Position numbers and translations under genes: made by a program. A stretch of 21,540 nt of DNA from the IMG/VR virus record IMGVR_UViG_3300042936_000137, positions 1 through 21,540 of that record, one strand, 5' to 3'. This stretch comes from a virus. A model generated the notes under the pieces. It did not search any database, had not been told where the DNA came from, and worked only from the letters and a program-made list of their open reading frames with translations. Below, in pieces: positions 7,536 to 17,100 of the stretch. Position 1 is the first letter of the stretch. Each line of letters starts with the position of its first letter.

Positions 7536-7991
7536 ATGGCAACAACAAGTGTATTTAACGGAACTTCATTAGTAGTTCTAATTGGAACTGAAGTAATAGG
7601 TTTCGCTACTTCATGTTCTTTAAGTTTGGCTATCGATGCTCCAGACGCATCTACAAAACAAAGCTTAGGATGGGCTGATGAAATTGGTGGGCAAAGGTCT
7701 TGGTCTTTAACAACTGATGGTTTAGCTACAGTAGTTCCAGGAACAGTTGCTACTTATGTAACTACTGCTGAATTGAATGCTTTAGCAATCGCTAGAACTG
7801 CGGTTACAGTTAAGTTTACTACTGTAGATAACTCAACAGTTGGTGGTGTAACTCCAGTTACAGGTGATGTGATTTATTCAGGTTCAGCATTTATTGAGAG
7901 TGTAGATATGACTGCTGATATGGAGAATCCAGTTACTTACTCAGTTTCTTTCAAGGGAACAGGGCCATTAACTATCGCTACCAACGCATAG
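7536..7991 (+). CDS. Major tail tube protein
   Basis: Hexameric rings of this protein stack to form the tail tube. The 151-residue sequence is nearly all beta, with the TP901-1/Phage_tail_2-like order: FNGTSLVVLIG (7-17), ATSCSLSLAIDAPDASTKQS (24-43), GGQRSWSLTTDGL (51-63), TVKFTTVDNS, YSGSAFIESVDMTADMENPVTYSVSFKGTGPL (114-145). The protein starts behind an AAATAAAATAAA leader and has codon use like the capsid gene, suggesting high output. The 392-residue product at 12918-14096 contains the same strand pattern, interrupted by an insertion. Confidence 0.9.
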   Translation: MATTSVFNGTSLVVLIGTEVIGFATSCSLSLAIDAPDASTKQSLGWADEIGGQRSWSLTTDGLATVVPGTVATYVTTAELNALAIARTAVTVKFTTVDNSTVGGVTPVTGDVIYSGSAFIESVDMTADMENPVTYSVSFKGTGPLTIATNA

Positions 7992-7994
7992 TAA

Positions 7995-8017
7995 AAACAA
8001 ACCAAACAAACCAAACA
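7995..8017 (+). repeat. Tandem AAACAAACC leader before the chaperone gene
   Basis: AAACAAACC is present twice in tandem (7995-8003 and 8004-8012), followed by a partial AAACA, ending next to the ATG at 8019. Related CAAACCAA leaders occur before the genes at 17964, 18150 and 20742. G-free unstructured leaders may help translation in Bacteroidota; this is inference. Confidence 0.5.
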
Positions 8018-8018
8018 T

Positions 8019-8390
8019 ATGAGAGGACAATTTGAACTAACTCTTTCCGATGGGAAGAAGATACCGATGCGTTTTTGTACTTGGAGTCTTAAAAGATTCT
8101 GTCAATTACAAGGCATAGGGCCTTCTGACATAGGAGAAACTTTAACTGGCAAAGATTCGCTTGATGCTATTGTTAACTTACTTAAATCAGGTGCCGAATA
8201 CCCATTGTATTCCCAAGGAATCACCCCAAGCTTTACAGAAATGGAAGTGTGTGATTGGATAGATGATATGGGTGGAATGGGTGGGCAAAAATTACAAGAT
8301 GTAATGGCAGCACTTGCAGAAAGTATGAATAGCGGTATAGATGATAAGCCAACAAAGTCAAGTAAAAAAGATGGAGTAAAAAAAAATTAG
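8019..8390 (+). CDS. Tail assembly chaperone, G-like (zero-frame product)
   Basis: The 123-residue protein lies between the tail tube and the tape measure, the standard place of lambda G-type chaperones that coat the tape measure before tube polymerisation. It has FELTLSDGKKIPMRFCTWSLKRFCQLQGIG (about residues 4-33) followed by a helical region with FTEMEVCDWIDDMGG, and ends in a Lys-rich tail. That tail is encoded by a run of nine A residues (8378-8386) directly before the stop. The next frame is -1 relative to this one and is open across the stop, so a fraction of ribosomes probably produce a longer GT-type fusion of 228 residues. Confidence 0.8.
   Translation: MRGQFELTLSDGKKIPMRFCTWSLKRFCQLQGIGPSDIGETLTGKDSLDAIVNLLKSGAEYPLYSQGITPSFTEMEVCDWIDDMGGMGGQKLQDVMAALAESMNSGIDDKPTKSSKKDGVKKN
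8378..8387 (+). promoter_or_regulatory. Probable -1 ribosomal frameshift site (A-run)
   Basis: The zero-frame codons GTA-AAA-AAA-AAT-TAG contain A_AAA_AAA (8378-8384), overlapping A_AAA_AAT. A slip of -1 leads to AAA (8384-8386), TTA and onward with no stop until 8704. This is the classic position and form of the G/GT frameshift in tail chaperone pairs. Confidence 0.78.
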
Positions 8391-8704
8391 AGTGGATTGA
8401 CATAGAAAGATATACAATGGGGGAGTGCAAAGTGCTTCCCCATTTGTTTTGGGAGATGACCATGGCTGAATTAGATTTTGTTTGGTATGGATATAGACAT
8501 GAGGAAGAACAAAAGTGGATTAGAACTAGATGGCAGACAACGCTACTAATTAATATCCAATTACCAAAAGGTAAGAAAGTTAAGCCACAAGAGCTTATTG
8601 AATTAGACTGCGATACTCGTAACTTTGTGAAACAAAGAGTGATGACAGAAGAAGAGCTACAACAAGTTCTAAATAAATATAAAATTGTTAAACCGATAAG
8701 ATAA
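8384..8704 (+). CDS. Tail assembly chaperone, T-like extension reached by -1 frameshift
   Basis: The frame is open from the A-run at 8384, giving K-L-E-W-I-D-I-E-R-Y-T before the first ATG (8417). It continues with GECKVLPHLFWEMTMAELDF, which resembles the T-side segment of gp15-like chaperones (F-W-x-M-T-x-x-E-L). A product started at 8417 would have 95 residues, but that ATG forms the first bases of a 12-bp hairpin stem, so independent initiation looks unfavourable. The frame ends in TAATG with the tape measure start. As in lambda, the fusion is expected to link the G part to the tube subunits. Confidence 0.72.
   Translation, partial: KLEWIDIERYTMGECKVLPHLFWEMTMAELDFVWYGYRHEEEQKWIRTRWQTTLLINIQLPKGKKVKPQELIELDCDTRNFVKQRVMTEEELQQVLNKYKIVKPIR
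8417..8443 (+). other. RNA hairpin over the start of the T-like frame
   Basis: ATGGGGGAGTGC (8417-8428) pairs with GTGCTTCCCCAT (8432-8443) across an AAA loop, giving 12 bp with three G-U pairs. No T-run follows, so it is not a terminator. It begins about 32 bases after the slippery run, farther than the usual 5-9 base spacer for a frameshift stimulator; its role may be to block the AUG at 8417. Confidence 0.5.
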
Positions 8705-10923
8705 TGGCTAACGAAGAAGGTGTTAAAATTGTTATAACCGCAGAAGATAGGTTTACTGAAACAATGAAGAAGATTGATGCTTCTTCTAAGATATTTGGTG
8801 AAACAACTAAAAATACACAAAGAAATTTAGAGGCTCTTGAGAAAGAAATGGTTAGGCTTGTTGCTAATGGGTTAGATCCTGCTGATAAAAAGATTAAAGA
8901 GATGAAGGCTAATTATGATAAATTAAGCCAATCTCTTAGTGGTGCAGATGGCCCATTAAAAGTAGCAAATCAAAAATGGATGTCACTTTCTTTAGTTGTA
9001 CAAGATTTACCTTATGGCTTTAGAGGTATCCAAAATAACTTACCTGCATTGGTTGGTAGTTTTGCTGCTGCTGGTGGTGCTATTTATTTTGTATTTTCTG
9101 CACTTATAGCAATAACAACTGCGTACGAGAAAGAAATAAAGGCATTATTTATAACGACAACAGAGGCAGAAAAGCAACAACAATTATATAATAATGTAGT
9201 TAAAGAATCAGGTACTGCGTATATAGATGCACAATCTCAAGTATTATCGCTTACTCAAAAGGTGAAGTTGGCTAAAGATGGTTATATAGATAAACAAAGT
9301 GTTGTAAATGAATATAATGAAACTATTGGCAAAACAATAGGTAAACAAAAAGATTTAGAAGGTGTAAATGAAGCCTTAATAAACCAAGGCCCTGCCTATG
9401 TTGAATATATAAATAAATTATCTTTTGCAATGGCATCTGCTAAATTGGTAGCTGAGCAAAGTGAAAAGATGATTAAAATATCAATGCAAAATGCTACTGA
9501 GTTTGTTGATGGGTGGGATGCATTTTTTAAAGCTAAATGGAATCCATCTGGTATTGTGCAATCTCTTGCAGGTGGCACAATAGAATTACAAAAGTCAGCT
9601 GAAAAGAATAGGCAAATACAATTAGGAGAAGCTGGTAAAACTGCAGTTGGGTATGAAAAAATAATGAATTCTGCTTTTAAATCAGTTGGAGAGGCCGCAA
9701 AAAAAGCAGGTGTTGTTCCAGATGTAGTAAAGCCAGCAACAACAAAATCAGTAAAAAATACTTATCTTTTAGAATCATTAAAAGCCCAACAACAAGCTCA
9801 AAAAGATGATATATATCAGTTTAGGGTTTACGGTGCTCTTATAATAAATGAAGAAGAAAGATTAGCTGTATCTAGAGCTAAGATAGATGGCACATATTTA
9901 CAAAATAAAAAAAACATACACGCTAGATACCAAGCTGATAGGGAAACTAACGATAACTTATTTGAAGCAAATTTAAATAAAATATTAGATGCTAATGAAA
10001 AAATAAGAACTGCACAAGAAAAAAAAGAATTAGAAATACAAGCAGCTAATAGAATAAATATAGCTAAGGGAATATTAGAGATTAATAAAAAATTTGCAGA
10101 AGATGATTTAAGGAATGCCGTTTTATTTGCAAAGAAACAAACATCAAATATTCAAACAGAATTAGGTGTTCAAGATAAGTTAAATAAAAATAACTTAAGT
10201 TTAAGAATAGAAGATACAAAGGCGGCATTAGCTAAATTAGCTGTATTGGCTGCTTTTACATTTGACCCAGCGGTACTTGCGGTTTATTTAGATGCTATTG
10301 ATAAAATAACTGCTAAGTTAGGCGGATTAGGGACTACATGGGAAGACACAACTAAGGCTATTGATTCAGTTATTAAAAGCTTTATAGCAGATTCTTTATT
10401 TTCTTTAGGAGAGTCAATAGGCAATGCATTAATGGGAGAAAATGTAGATGCTATGGAAGCATTTGGAACTATATTAGCAGATGCAATACAATCAATAGGA
10501 AAACAATTAATAGCATATGGACTTGTTAAATTAGCTGCATTAAAAGCATTAGAAACTATGACTCCAATGGGCGCGATGTTAGCAATAGCTGCTGGGGTAG
10601 CAGCGGTAGCAGCAGGTGCAGCATTAAAGGCAAGTTTAAAACAATCAACCGCAAAAAGCGGAGTTAATAGTGGTAGTAGCTCAAATGCACCAAGAAAGTT
10701 TGCTAATGGTGGCATTATTAGTGGGCCTACATATGGCTTAATGGGAGAATATCCTGGTGCTAAATCAAACCCTGAAGTAGTTGCTCCTTTAGACAAACTT
10801 AAAGACATGATTGGAGGAGGTGGAGGTGGAACATTTATGTTAAGAGGACAAGACTTACTTTTGTCTGTAAATAGGGCACAAAAGGCATCAAATCTTAAAG
10901 GACAAAATATTAGTTTAGCATAA
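8704..10923 (+). CDS. Tail tape measure protein
   Basis: This 739-residue protein sets tail length and is ejected into the host envelope at infection. Residues 1-110 are helical with VVQDLPYGFRGIQNNLPAL (98-116), a pattern that I recognise from Bacteroidota tape measures. A hydrophobic stretch at about 113-140 is probably membrane-active. A long coiled region rich in Lys, Gln and Ala follows (about 290-500), then an Ala-rich hydrophobic segment (about 615-645) and the C-terminal FANGGIISGPTYGLMGEYPGAK motif with PEVVAPLDKL, typical of tape measure ends. By the common rule of about 0.15 nm per residue the tail would be near 110 nm. It is coupled by TAATG to both neighbours. Confidence 0.92.
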   Translation: MANEEGVKIVITAEDRFTETMKKIDASSKIFGETTKNTQRNLEALEKEMVRLVANGLDPADKKIKEMKANYDKLSQSLSGADGPLKVANQKWMSLSLVVQDLPYGFRGIQNNLPALVGSFAAAGGAIYFVFSALIAITTAYEKEIKALFITTTEAEKQQQLYNNVVKESGTAYIDAQSQVLSLTQKVKLAKDGYIDKQSVVNEYNETIGKTIGKQKDLEGVNEALINQGPAYVEYINKLSFAMASAKLVAEQSEKMIKISMQNATEFVDGWDAFFKAKWNPSGIVQSLAGGTIELQKSAEKNRQIQLGEAGKTAVGYEKIMNSAFKSVGEAAKKAGVVPDVVKPATTKSVKNTYLLESLKAQQQAQKDDIYQFRVYGALIINEEERLAVSRAKIDGTYLQNKKNIHARYQADRETNDNLFEANLNKILDANEKIRTAQEKKELEIQAANRINIAKGILEINKKFAEDDLRNAVLFAKKQTSNIQTELGVQDKLNKNNLSLRIEDTKAALAKLAVLAAFTFDPAVLAVYLDAIDKITAKLGGLGTTWEDTTKAIDSVIKSFIADSLFSLGESIGNALMGENVDAMEAFGTILADAIQSIGKQLIAYGLVKLAALKALETMTPMGAMLAIAAGVAAVAAGAALKASLKQSTAKSGVNSGSSSNAPRKFANGGIISGPTYGLMGEYPGAKSNPEVVAPLDKLKDMIGGGGGGTFMLRGQDLLLSVNRAQKASNLKGQNISLA

Positions 10924-12905
10924 TGGCATACGGATTAAGATATACATTAACTCAGATACTTCGTAATGGTTCAACATTAGTTGTAAATATTTACGAAAAA
11001 GATCCCTCAGTTGCTACTGTTAAAACATATCAGCCTACAAGTATATTATTACAACCTAATTCAAATAATGAAGATCCATTAGGAGGTATTATATCATCTG
11101 AATTAAATGTTTCTTTTTTAATATCAACTCAAGACGATTATGATAATTTCCCTGATTTGCTAAATGCAGATGATAGGAAGTACTATGTAGAGTTGGTAAA
11201 TGTTGTAGGTGCAAGTACAAATATAAAATGGAAAGGATTTTTATTTAATGATTATATAAACTTACCATTTACAACAGGAAACCAAGAGGTTAATTTTGTA
11301 TGTGTAGATGCTTTATCATATTTAAAATATAATACATATAGTGCATTAGAAGGCAATACAAACGGAATAACAAATCTATTGAGTGTATTAAATACGGCAT
11401 TATATAGCATCGGGTACGATTCTTATACTTACCTATATTCTTGTTGCTCTTATTTTGCAGAAGGGATGATGGATAGGGCGACTTCTACGGATAACGAACC
11501 ATTCGTACAAACATATCAATTTAGAAGAGATTTTGTAGGGTTAGATTACTTTACAATAGTAGATAATATTGTTAAGTCTTTTGGTTGTAGATTATTCCAA
11601 TACCAAGGTAATTGGTGGATTATGTCTATAAATGAAATGGCTGGTACAACAAACTATTATACAAAATACTTGTTAGATACCGTTGTTTATTTAACAGAAT
11701 CAGGAACATTAACTGCAGGTATTTCTATTGATCCTTATAGTGAAGGCAATGTGCACTTTATTAATAATAGTCAAACCAAAATAACAAAAAAGGGGTATTC
11801 TAGGCTTAAGGTAACAACACCATATTCCTATGCTAAAAACTATATAAACGATGGTGATTTTAAGCAATATATAAACTCTACTACTGCTCCAGTTGGATTT
11901 ACTGCTGGATTAGCGGGGACAGGTTCTTTAACTGTTTATCAATACCCAGATGATGAATTTAATGATGTTAGAATACAACAATCAGGCACAGGTGTAGCCA
12001 CTTTTAAAACAACAGGCGAAATAGGCGCTCTTGGCTATTTGCCTAAAATGGGGAATAGTAATGCGACATTATCTTTTACATATACCCTATATTCTACATT
12101 GGGATTTGGTGTTACAGGACTTTGTTATTTACTTGTAAGATTATTTGTTGGCTCAAATGCATATATTTTAGATTCAAATGGCAATTGGTCAAATGATATA
12201 AATACATACATTTTATTGCCACCATCAAATCCGCCTATAGGAGGTGTGACAGATAGAAGGCCAACGCAATCGTATTCACTTGATATACCATTAGGAAAAA
12301 ACACTCTTAACAATGTTGATGTAGCTATAGGGTATATAAGTATAGGTTTTGTAGTAAGCTCTGCTTCTAGTTTATTTAGATTCAATAATTTATCTTTAAC
12401 ACAATCAAATGCTCAATATAATGTACTTGAAGTAGAAAGAAAATTAGGTACAAATGAAGCATTATTAAAAGAAATAGAAATACCTTATGGTGCTAATTAT
12501 CCTGATTTAACAGTACCTAATACCATTGGTTCACTTTTTAATAACTCATTAGTTAAGTTGCAGAATTGGTATAGATATGGCAAGGCTGGGACATATAGTA
12601 ATTTAACACAATTAATATGTAGACAATATTCAAATATATTCAATAAAAACCTTGCTACAGTAGAAGGTGATTTAGGTATATCTGAATCTTCTAATAGTAC
12701 TATATATTTGAATAAAAAGTATCATGTAGCTGATTCTACTAACCCCGTTTTAACTGCTAATAATTTAAGCTATAACGATAAGACATTTATGGCTAATAGA
12801 TTAACTGTAGATAGTTATGGGGATAGAACAACATCATTACAATTATTAGAGATTACAAATACCGATAACGCATCAGTAGAAACAATAAAATACTTAGGCT
12901 CTTAA
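10923..12905 (+). CDS. Tail tip / baseplate protein (Dit-Tal region)
   Basis: Position directly after the tape measure indicates a distal tail or hub protein. The 660-residue product begins with a Dit-like beta region: RYTLTQILRNGSTLVVNIYEKD, QPTSILLQPNSNNEDPLGGIISSELNVSFLI, FPDLLNADDRKYYVEL, IKWKGFLFNDYINLPFTTGNQEVNFVCVDALSYLKY (about residues 100-135). That combination of a strand-rich N terminus, a short W-K-G-F-L motif and a C-V-D-A-L-S-Y-L motif is seen in Bacteroidota phage tail proteins. Later parts (about 300-480) look like a beta-sandwich, and the C-terminal third carries a LYR-type repeat-free beta domain. I cannot assign an enzymatic domain. It is most likely a merged Dit/Tal-like hub protein; the exact role is inferred from order. 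Confidence 0.65.
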   Translation: MAYGLRYTLTQILRNGSTLVVNIYEKDPSVATVKTYQPTSILLQPNSNNEDPLGGIISSELNVSFLISTQDDYDNFPDLLNADDRKYYVELVNVVGASTNIKWKGFLFNDYINLPFTTGNQEVNFVCVDALSYLKYNTYSALEGNTNGITNLLSVLNTALYSIGYDSYTYLYSCCSYFAEGMMDRATSTDNEPFVQTYQFRRDFVGLDYFTIVDNIVKSFGCRLFQYQGNWWIMSINEMAGTTNYYTKYLLDTVVYLTESGTLTAGISIDPYSEGNVHFINNSQTKITKKGYSRLKVTTPYSYAKNYINDGDFKQYINSTTAPVGFTAGLAGTGSLTVYQYPDDEFNDVRIQQSGTGVATFKTTGEIGALGYLPKMGNSNATLSFTYTLYSTLGFGVTGLCYLLVRLFVGSNAYILDSNGNWSNDINTYILLPPSNPPIGGVTDRRPTQSYSLDIPLGKNTLNNVDVAIGYISIGFVVSSASSLFRFNNLSLTQSNAQYNVLEVERKLGTNEALLKEIEIPYGANYPDLTVPNTIGSLFNNSLVKLQNWYRYGKAGTYSNLTQLICRQYSNIFNKNLATVEGDLGISESSNSTIYLNKKYHVADSTNPVLTANNLSYNDKTFMANRLTVDSYGDRTTSLQLLEITNTDNASVETIKYLGS

Positions 12906-12917
12906 ATAACTTTAACT

Positions 12918-14096
12918 ATGGCATCAGTAATAAACGGAACGAATATAGTCTTATATGAATATGATAGCAACGCTATCTATTACTTTAATGGAGGTACTGC
13001 ACAAGGCACTTTTGATAGTATTGTGTGTAAGGAATTAAGCAGAACACAAGTAGCAGGTACTTCAGTTAACTTTAATAAAACAGGAGCAGGTACAATAGCT
13101 TCGTTTATTACGGATGCACTTGATCCTGGTGTTACAACCATACCAGCAGGTACTTGGACTTTTAGTGCTTATTATTCTATTGCCAATCTAGTTTCAGTAC
13201 CTCAAATTAAGTACGAACTATATAAATATAATGGTAGTATTGCTACCTTATTATTTTCATCCGTAGAAACCAATATAACATCCATGACAACGAGCTTATA
13301 TTCTACGGCAATGACAGTCACTCAAACGACTATAGGTGCCACAGATAGGCTTCTAATTAAGGTTATTTACGCAGGTGCAAGTAGTAATCCAGTTACTTTT
13401 TATACCCAATCAACTAATGTAGCTCAAGTAACTACAACTATACCACTAGGAACTCCAATGGGAGCTTCAACAAGTTGCTCGTTTGAGGCATCTACTGAAC
13501 AAGTAGAAGTAACCTCTCAAACCTCAGCTTGGTTTAGGCAGTTTAAGAGTGACATTACTTCTTGGACAGTTAATTGTGATGGGTTTATAGCCTTAAGTGG
13601 TTACTCCTATCTTGCTTTAATGCAGAAGCAATTAGACAGAGCTTCAATAGATGTTAGATTCTCAATAGACAATGACAATGCAGATGCTAGTGATACCTAT
13701 GGCTACTCAATAGTAAGCGGTACTGCTAACATTACATCTATTAGTTTAAGTGCTCCTGTAGAGGGTGCATCTACTTATTCATTGGCATTACAGGGAACAG
13801 GTGCTTATGCAATCACAGGAACTCAAGTTATAGACGGAGGTTCTACAATATCAACTTCAAGCGTGAATAGTTTTTCTTATACGGCAGCAGGTGGTGAAAC
13901 AACTGTTACATTCTCAGGTGCAATCGGATCTACTTGTATATCAGTTACAAGAGGTGGTGTAGAGGTTAGAGCGATAGCTACAAGCGGTGTACCAACGGAT
14001 GAGAATGTTACCTTTAATAGTGCCACAGGAGTTCTTACCTTTGCAACGGCAAGACCACTAGAAGTGGATGAGTTTGTAAGAATGATTGTAAAATAA
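12918..14096 (+). CDS. Tail-tube-like protein with inserted beta domain and C-terminal Ig-like domain
   Basis: Residues 5-15 (INGTNIVLYEY) and 184-300 follow the same strand order as the phage's own tail tube protein (7536-7991): STSCSFE/ATSCSLS, WTVNCDGF/WSLTTDGL, IDVRFS/VTVKFT, SIVSGTANITSISLSA/IYSGSAFIESVDMTA, and STYSLALQGTGAYAI/VTYSVSFKGTGPLTI. Between the first two strands lies an insertion of about 160 residues (17-178), rich in Thr/Ser and beta strands with PAGTWTFSAYYSI and TDRLLIKVIYAG. Residues ~312-392 form another beta module (FSYTAAGGETTVTFSGAIG, VTRGGVEV, FVRMIVK) found at the ends of phage tail proteins. It may form a terminal ring or a decorated tail-tip part. Paralogy is by eye, so it should be tested by profile alignment. 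Confidence 0.7.
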   Translation: MASVINGTNIVLYEYDSNAIYYFNGGTAQGTFDSIVCKELSRTQVAGTSVNFNKTGAGTIASFITDALDPGVTTIPAGTWTFSAYYSIANLVSVPQIKYELYKYNGSIATLLFSSVETNITSMTTSLYSTAMTVTQTTIGATDRLLIKVIYAGASSNPVTFYTQSTNVAQVTTTIPLGTPMGASTSCSFEASTEQVEVTSQTSAWFRQFKSDITSWTVNCDGFIALSGYSYLALMQKQLDRASIDVRFSIDNDNADASDTYGYSIVSGTANITSISLSAPVEGASTYSLALQGTGAYAITGTQVIDGGSTISTSSVNSFSYTAAGGETTVTFSGAIGSTCISVTRGGVEVRAIATSGVPTDENVTFNSATGVLTFATARPLEVDEFVRMIVK

Positions 14097-14111
14097 TTAA
14101 TTAGAAATAGA

Positions 14112-17100
14112 ATGAGTAATCAACTACAGTTGACAGGAGGTGCGAAAGTTAGGGATTTACAAGATGTCATTATTGGCACAAGTGGAGTGTTAAGTTCTTT
14201 GGCTTTTAATGTGGCTAATGGTGTACCAAAGCTTGATGTGAATGGAAAGATATTAGTATCTCAGTTGCCTAATTCGGTTATGGAATATAAAGGAGTTTGG
14301 AACGCTGCTGCTAATAGCCCAACCTTAACTAATGGTGGTGCTTTTAATGAGGGGGATGTTTATCTGTGTAATGTTGCAGGTACTGTTAACTTCGGTGCAG
14401 GGCCTATTTCTTTTATAGTTGGGGATCAAGCTATTTATAGCGGCTCAGTATGGCAGAAAGCAGGTGGTGCTACAGGAACGGTAACCTCGGTTGGCTTATC
14501 TACTAACGCAGGTGCAATAACAATCGGCAATTCTCCCATCAGTACAAGCGGTACGATAACTGCTAATTTCAACGGAACTAATCTTCAATATGTAAACGGA
14601 GCAGGAAACTTGACAACCTTTCCTGATTTAAGTGTTTATGTAACTTTAGCAGGCACTCAAACCATTACAGGTTCAAAAACATTTAGCAGTACTGCATTAT
14701 TTGATACGAGTACTTTATTTAAAAAAGTAGGCTCTCCTTATATTACAAGTGCAGGATATACTTCATTACAATTTACCGCTAGTGGAACTAATACAAGTTT
14801 ATACATAACGGATGGAGATTCGGTTACATCTAATAGACTAATATTTAAAAACAATGCAGGATATGATTATACATTCCCTGCTGCTTCAGGAACTATTGCA
14901 TTAACATCGGACATTCCTATTTTAACAGGATATGTTCCCTACACAGGTGCAACTGCAAATGTTGATTTAGGTACATTTAATTTGACTGCTGATGTTATTA
15001 CAGGAGCAACAGGTTCTTTTACATCAAATGGTGGTAGTGATACATTTGCTATTAATCATTCAAGCGGTGCAGGGATTGCTTTGAATATTACTAAAGGTGG
15101 TAATGGCGAAGGATTATACATAAACAAGACAAGTGGAAGCGGAAACGCAGCAACGATAATAGGTACATTAAACGCAACTACTTTAGTAAAGAGTGGTGGC
15201 ACATCAAGTCAGTTCTTAAAGGCTGATGGTACAGTTGATTCAAGCACATACGCTTTAGATTCAGCAGTAGTTCATTTAGCAGGAACGGAAACAATCACAG
15301 GTGCTAAAACATTTACCGCTGCATTAGTAGGAGCAACTTCTACATTTACAAATGCAGGAAGTGGCATAGGTGTAGGGATTACATTAAGCGGTGCTAGTGG
15401 AGATGGTTTAAAAGTTACTCATTCAGCAGGTAGGGCTTTAAATATAGCATCAAGTGGAGCAGGGTATGGCATTATTATAAACAATGATACTGCATCTACT
15501 TCAATACCTTTTACTATTCAAAAATCAGGTAGCAATGTTATTACAATGTCCGATACAGGTGCAGCTAACTTTACAGGTCAGCTTACTTTAGGCTCAACTA
15601 TTACAAACGGAGCAAGTACATATACGCTACCATCATCTTCAGGAACATTAGCTTTAACAAGTGCGTTAAGTGCTTACCTACCATTAGCGGGGGGAACTTT
15701 AACAGGTCCTTTGGGTGGAACAAGTGCAATTTTTAGTGGTGCTTCTTATCCAATAGTTCAAGTTGTTGCAAGTGCTACATTTCCTATTTTATCTTTAAAC
15801 AATTCAGGACAATCTTCACAATGGAATATAGAAGTTGGTAGAACTACAAGTGGTAATTTAGAGTTTTATAATAGTGGAACAAAACTATCACTTACATCTT
15901 TAGGTAACTTAGGATTAGGAGTTACACCAAGTGCGTGGAGTCAAATTACTGCAATAGAATTATCTAATGGAGTTTCTTTTGGTGCTTATAGTGGTGCTGC
16001 TGCACCAAATATGTATGCAACAAGTAATGCTTATTATAATGGTACTAATTGGATATATAAACTTTCATCTTATGCACCTACATTATATGTTCAAAATTCT
16101 TTAGGTAATTATGTTTGGAATACCGCACCTTCAGGAACAGGAACTATAACCTTTACCCAAGCAATGACCTTATTTAGTGATGGTAATTTACTTTTAACAA
16201 ATGGAACAGTATCTAACGCAGGCTACAAGCTAGATGTTAATGGTACAGGAAGGTTTAGTTCAACTGTTCAAGGTGCTAGTTTTTATGTTCCATCTACTGT
16301 TTTTACTCCAAGTGTACCCGCTTATCAAACACTTGTTAAATATGGTCAAACAAATACATTTGCAGAAATTCAAGGAGGTAATTTAAACCTTGATAATTTT
16401 TCTACATATTTAAGATTTATAGTAAATGGTACTGCTTCTAATACTCCTTTAGTTGCATTAACATTAGCTAATACAGGAGCAGCTACATTCTCTAGTAGTG
16501 TAGGAGTGGGTGGAACTGCAACAAATAGGTTAACAGTATTAGGTGCTGAAACAGGCACACAAATTACAACTATCCCAATAGGTAAATTTGTAAATACAGG
16601 AAATTCATTTTCTAAATTAGTTTTAGGTTCGGATAACGCTAACTTTGATGCAGTTGTTTCAATGGACAATAATGCAACATTAGCAAATTGTAAATTAAGA
16701 TTTTATATTGGTAATGGTACAGGTTCTACCGCAGGTCATTCAAACGACCAATTAGTTTTAACAGGTGGAGGCAATGTATTAATAGGAACTACTACTAACA
16801 ATACAGGATTGCTTCAAGTAAATGGTACTATTTATGCCACAGGTTTTTACGAAAGTTCGGACATAAGATTTAAAAATATAATAGAAACAAATCCAAATGT
16901 AAATGTATTAGGAATAGATGTAATTAAATTTACTCGTAAAGACAATGATACTAATCAAGTAAGATATGGTTATTCTGCACAACAAGTTCAGTCTATATTA
17001 CCTGATGCGGTTACAGGAACTGATTTCTTAAATGTAAACTATTTAGATGTGCATACTTTAAAGATTGCACAATTAGAACAAGAGATTAAAGAACTAAAAG

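Noticed and set aside
8417-8450. Hairpin at 8417 as a transcription terminator
   Set aside because: No T-run follows, and the tape measure and tail-tip genes must be transcribed through this point.
8233-8820. 195-codon frame on the - strand opposite the chaperone genes
   Set aside because: It spans the well-supported chaperone frames and the tape measure start, and its translation is rich in Ser, Leu, Phe, Cys and His without any family pattern, as expected of a shadow of A+T-rich genes.
10284-10808. 174-codon frame on the - strand in the tape measure gene
   Set aside because: Low-complexity Ala/Pro/Asn translation that mirrors the Ala-rich C-terminal region of the tape measure. No promoter or start signal.
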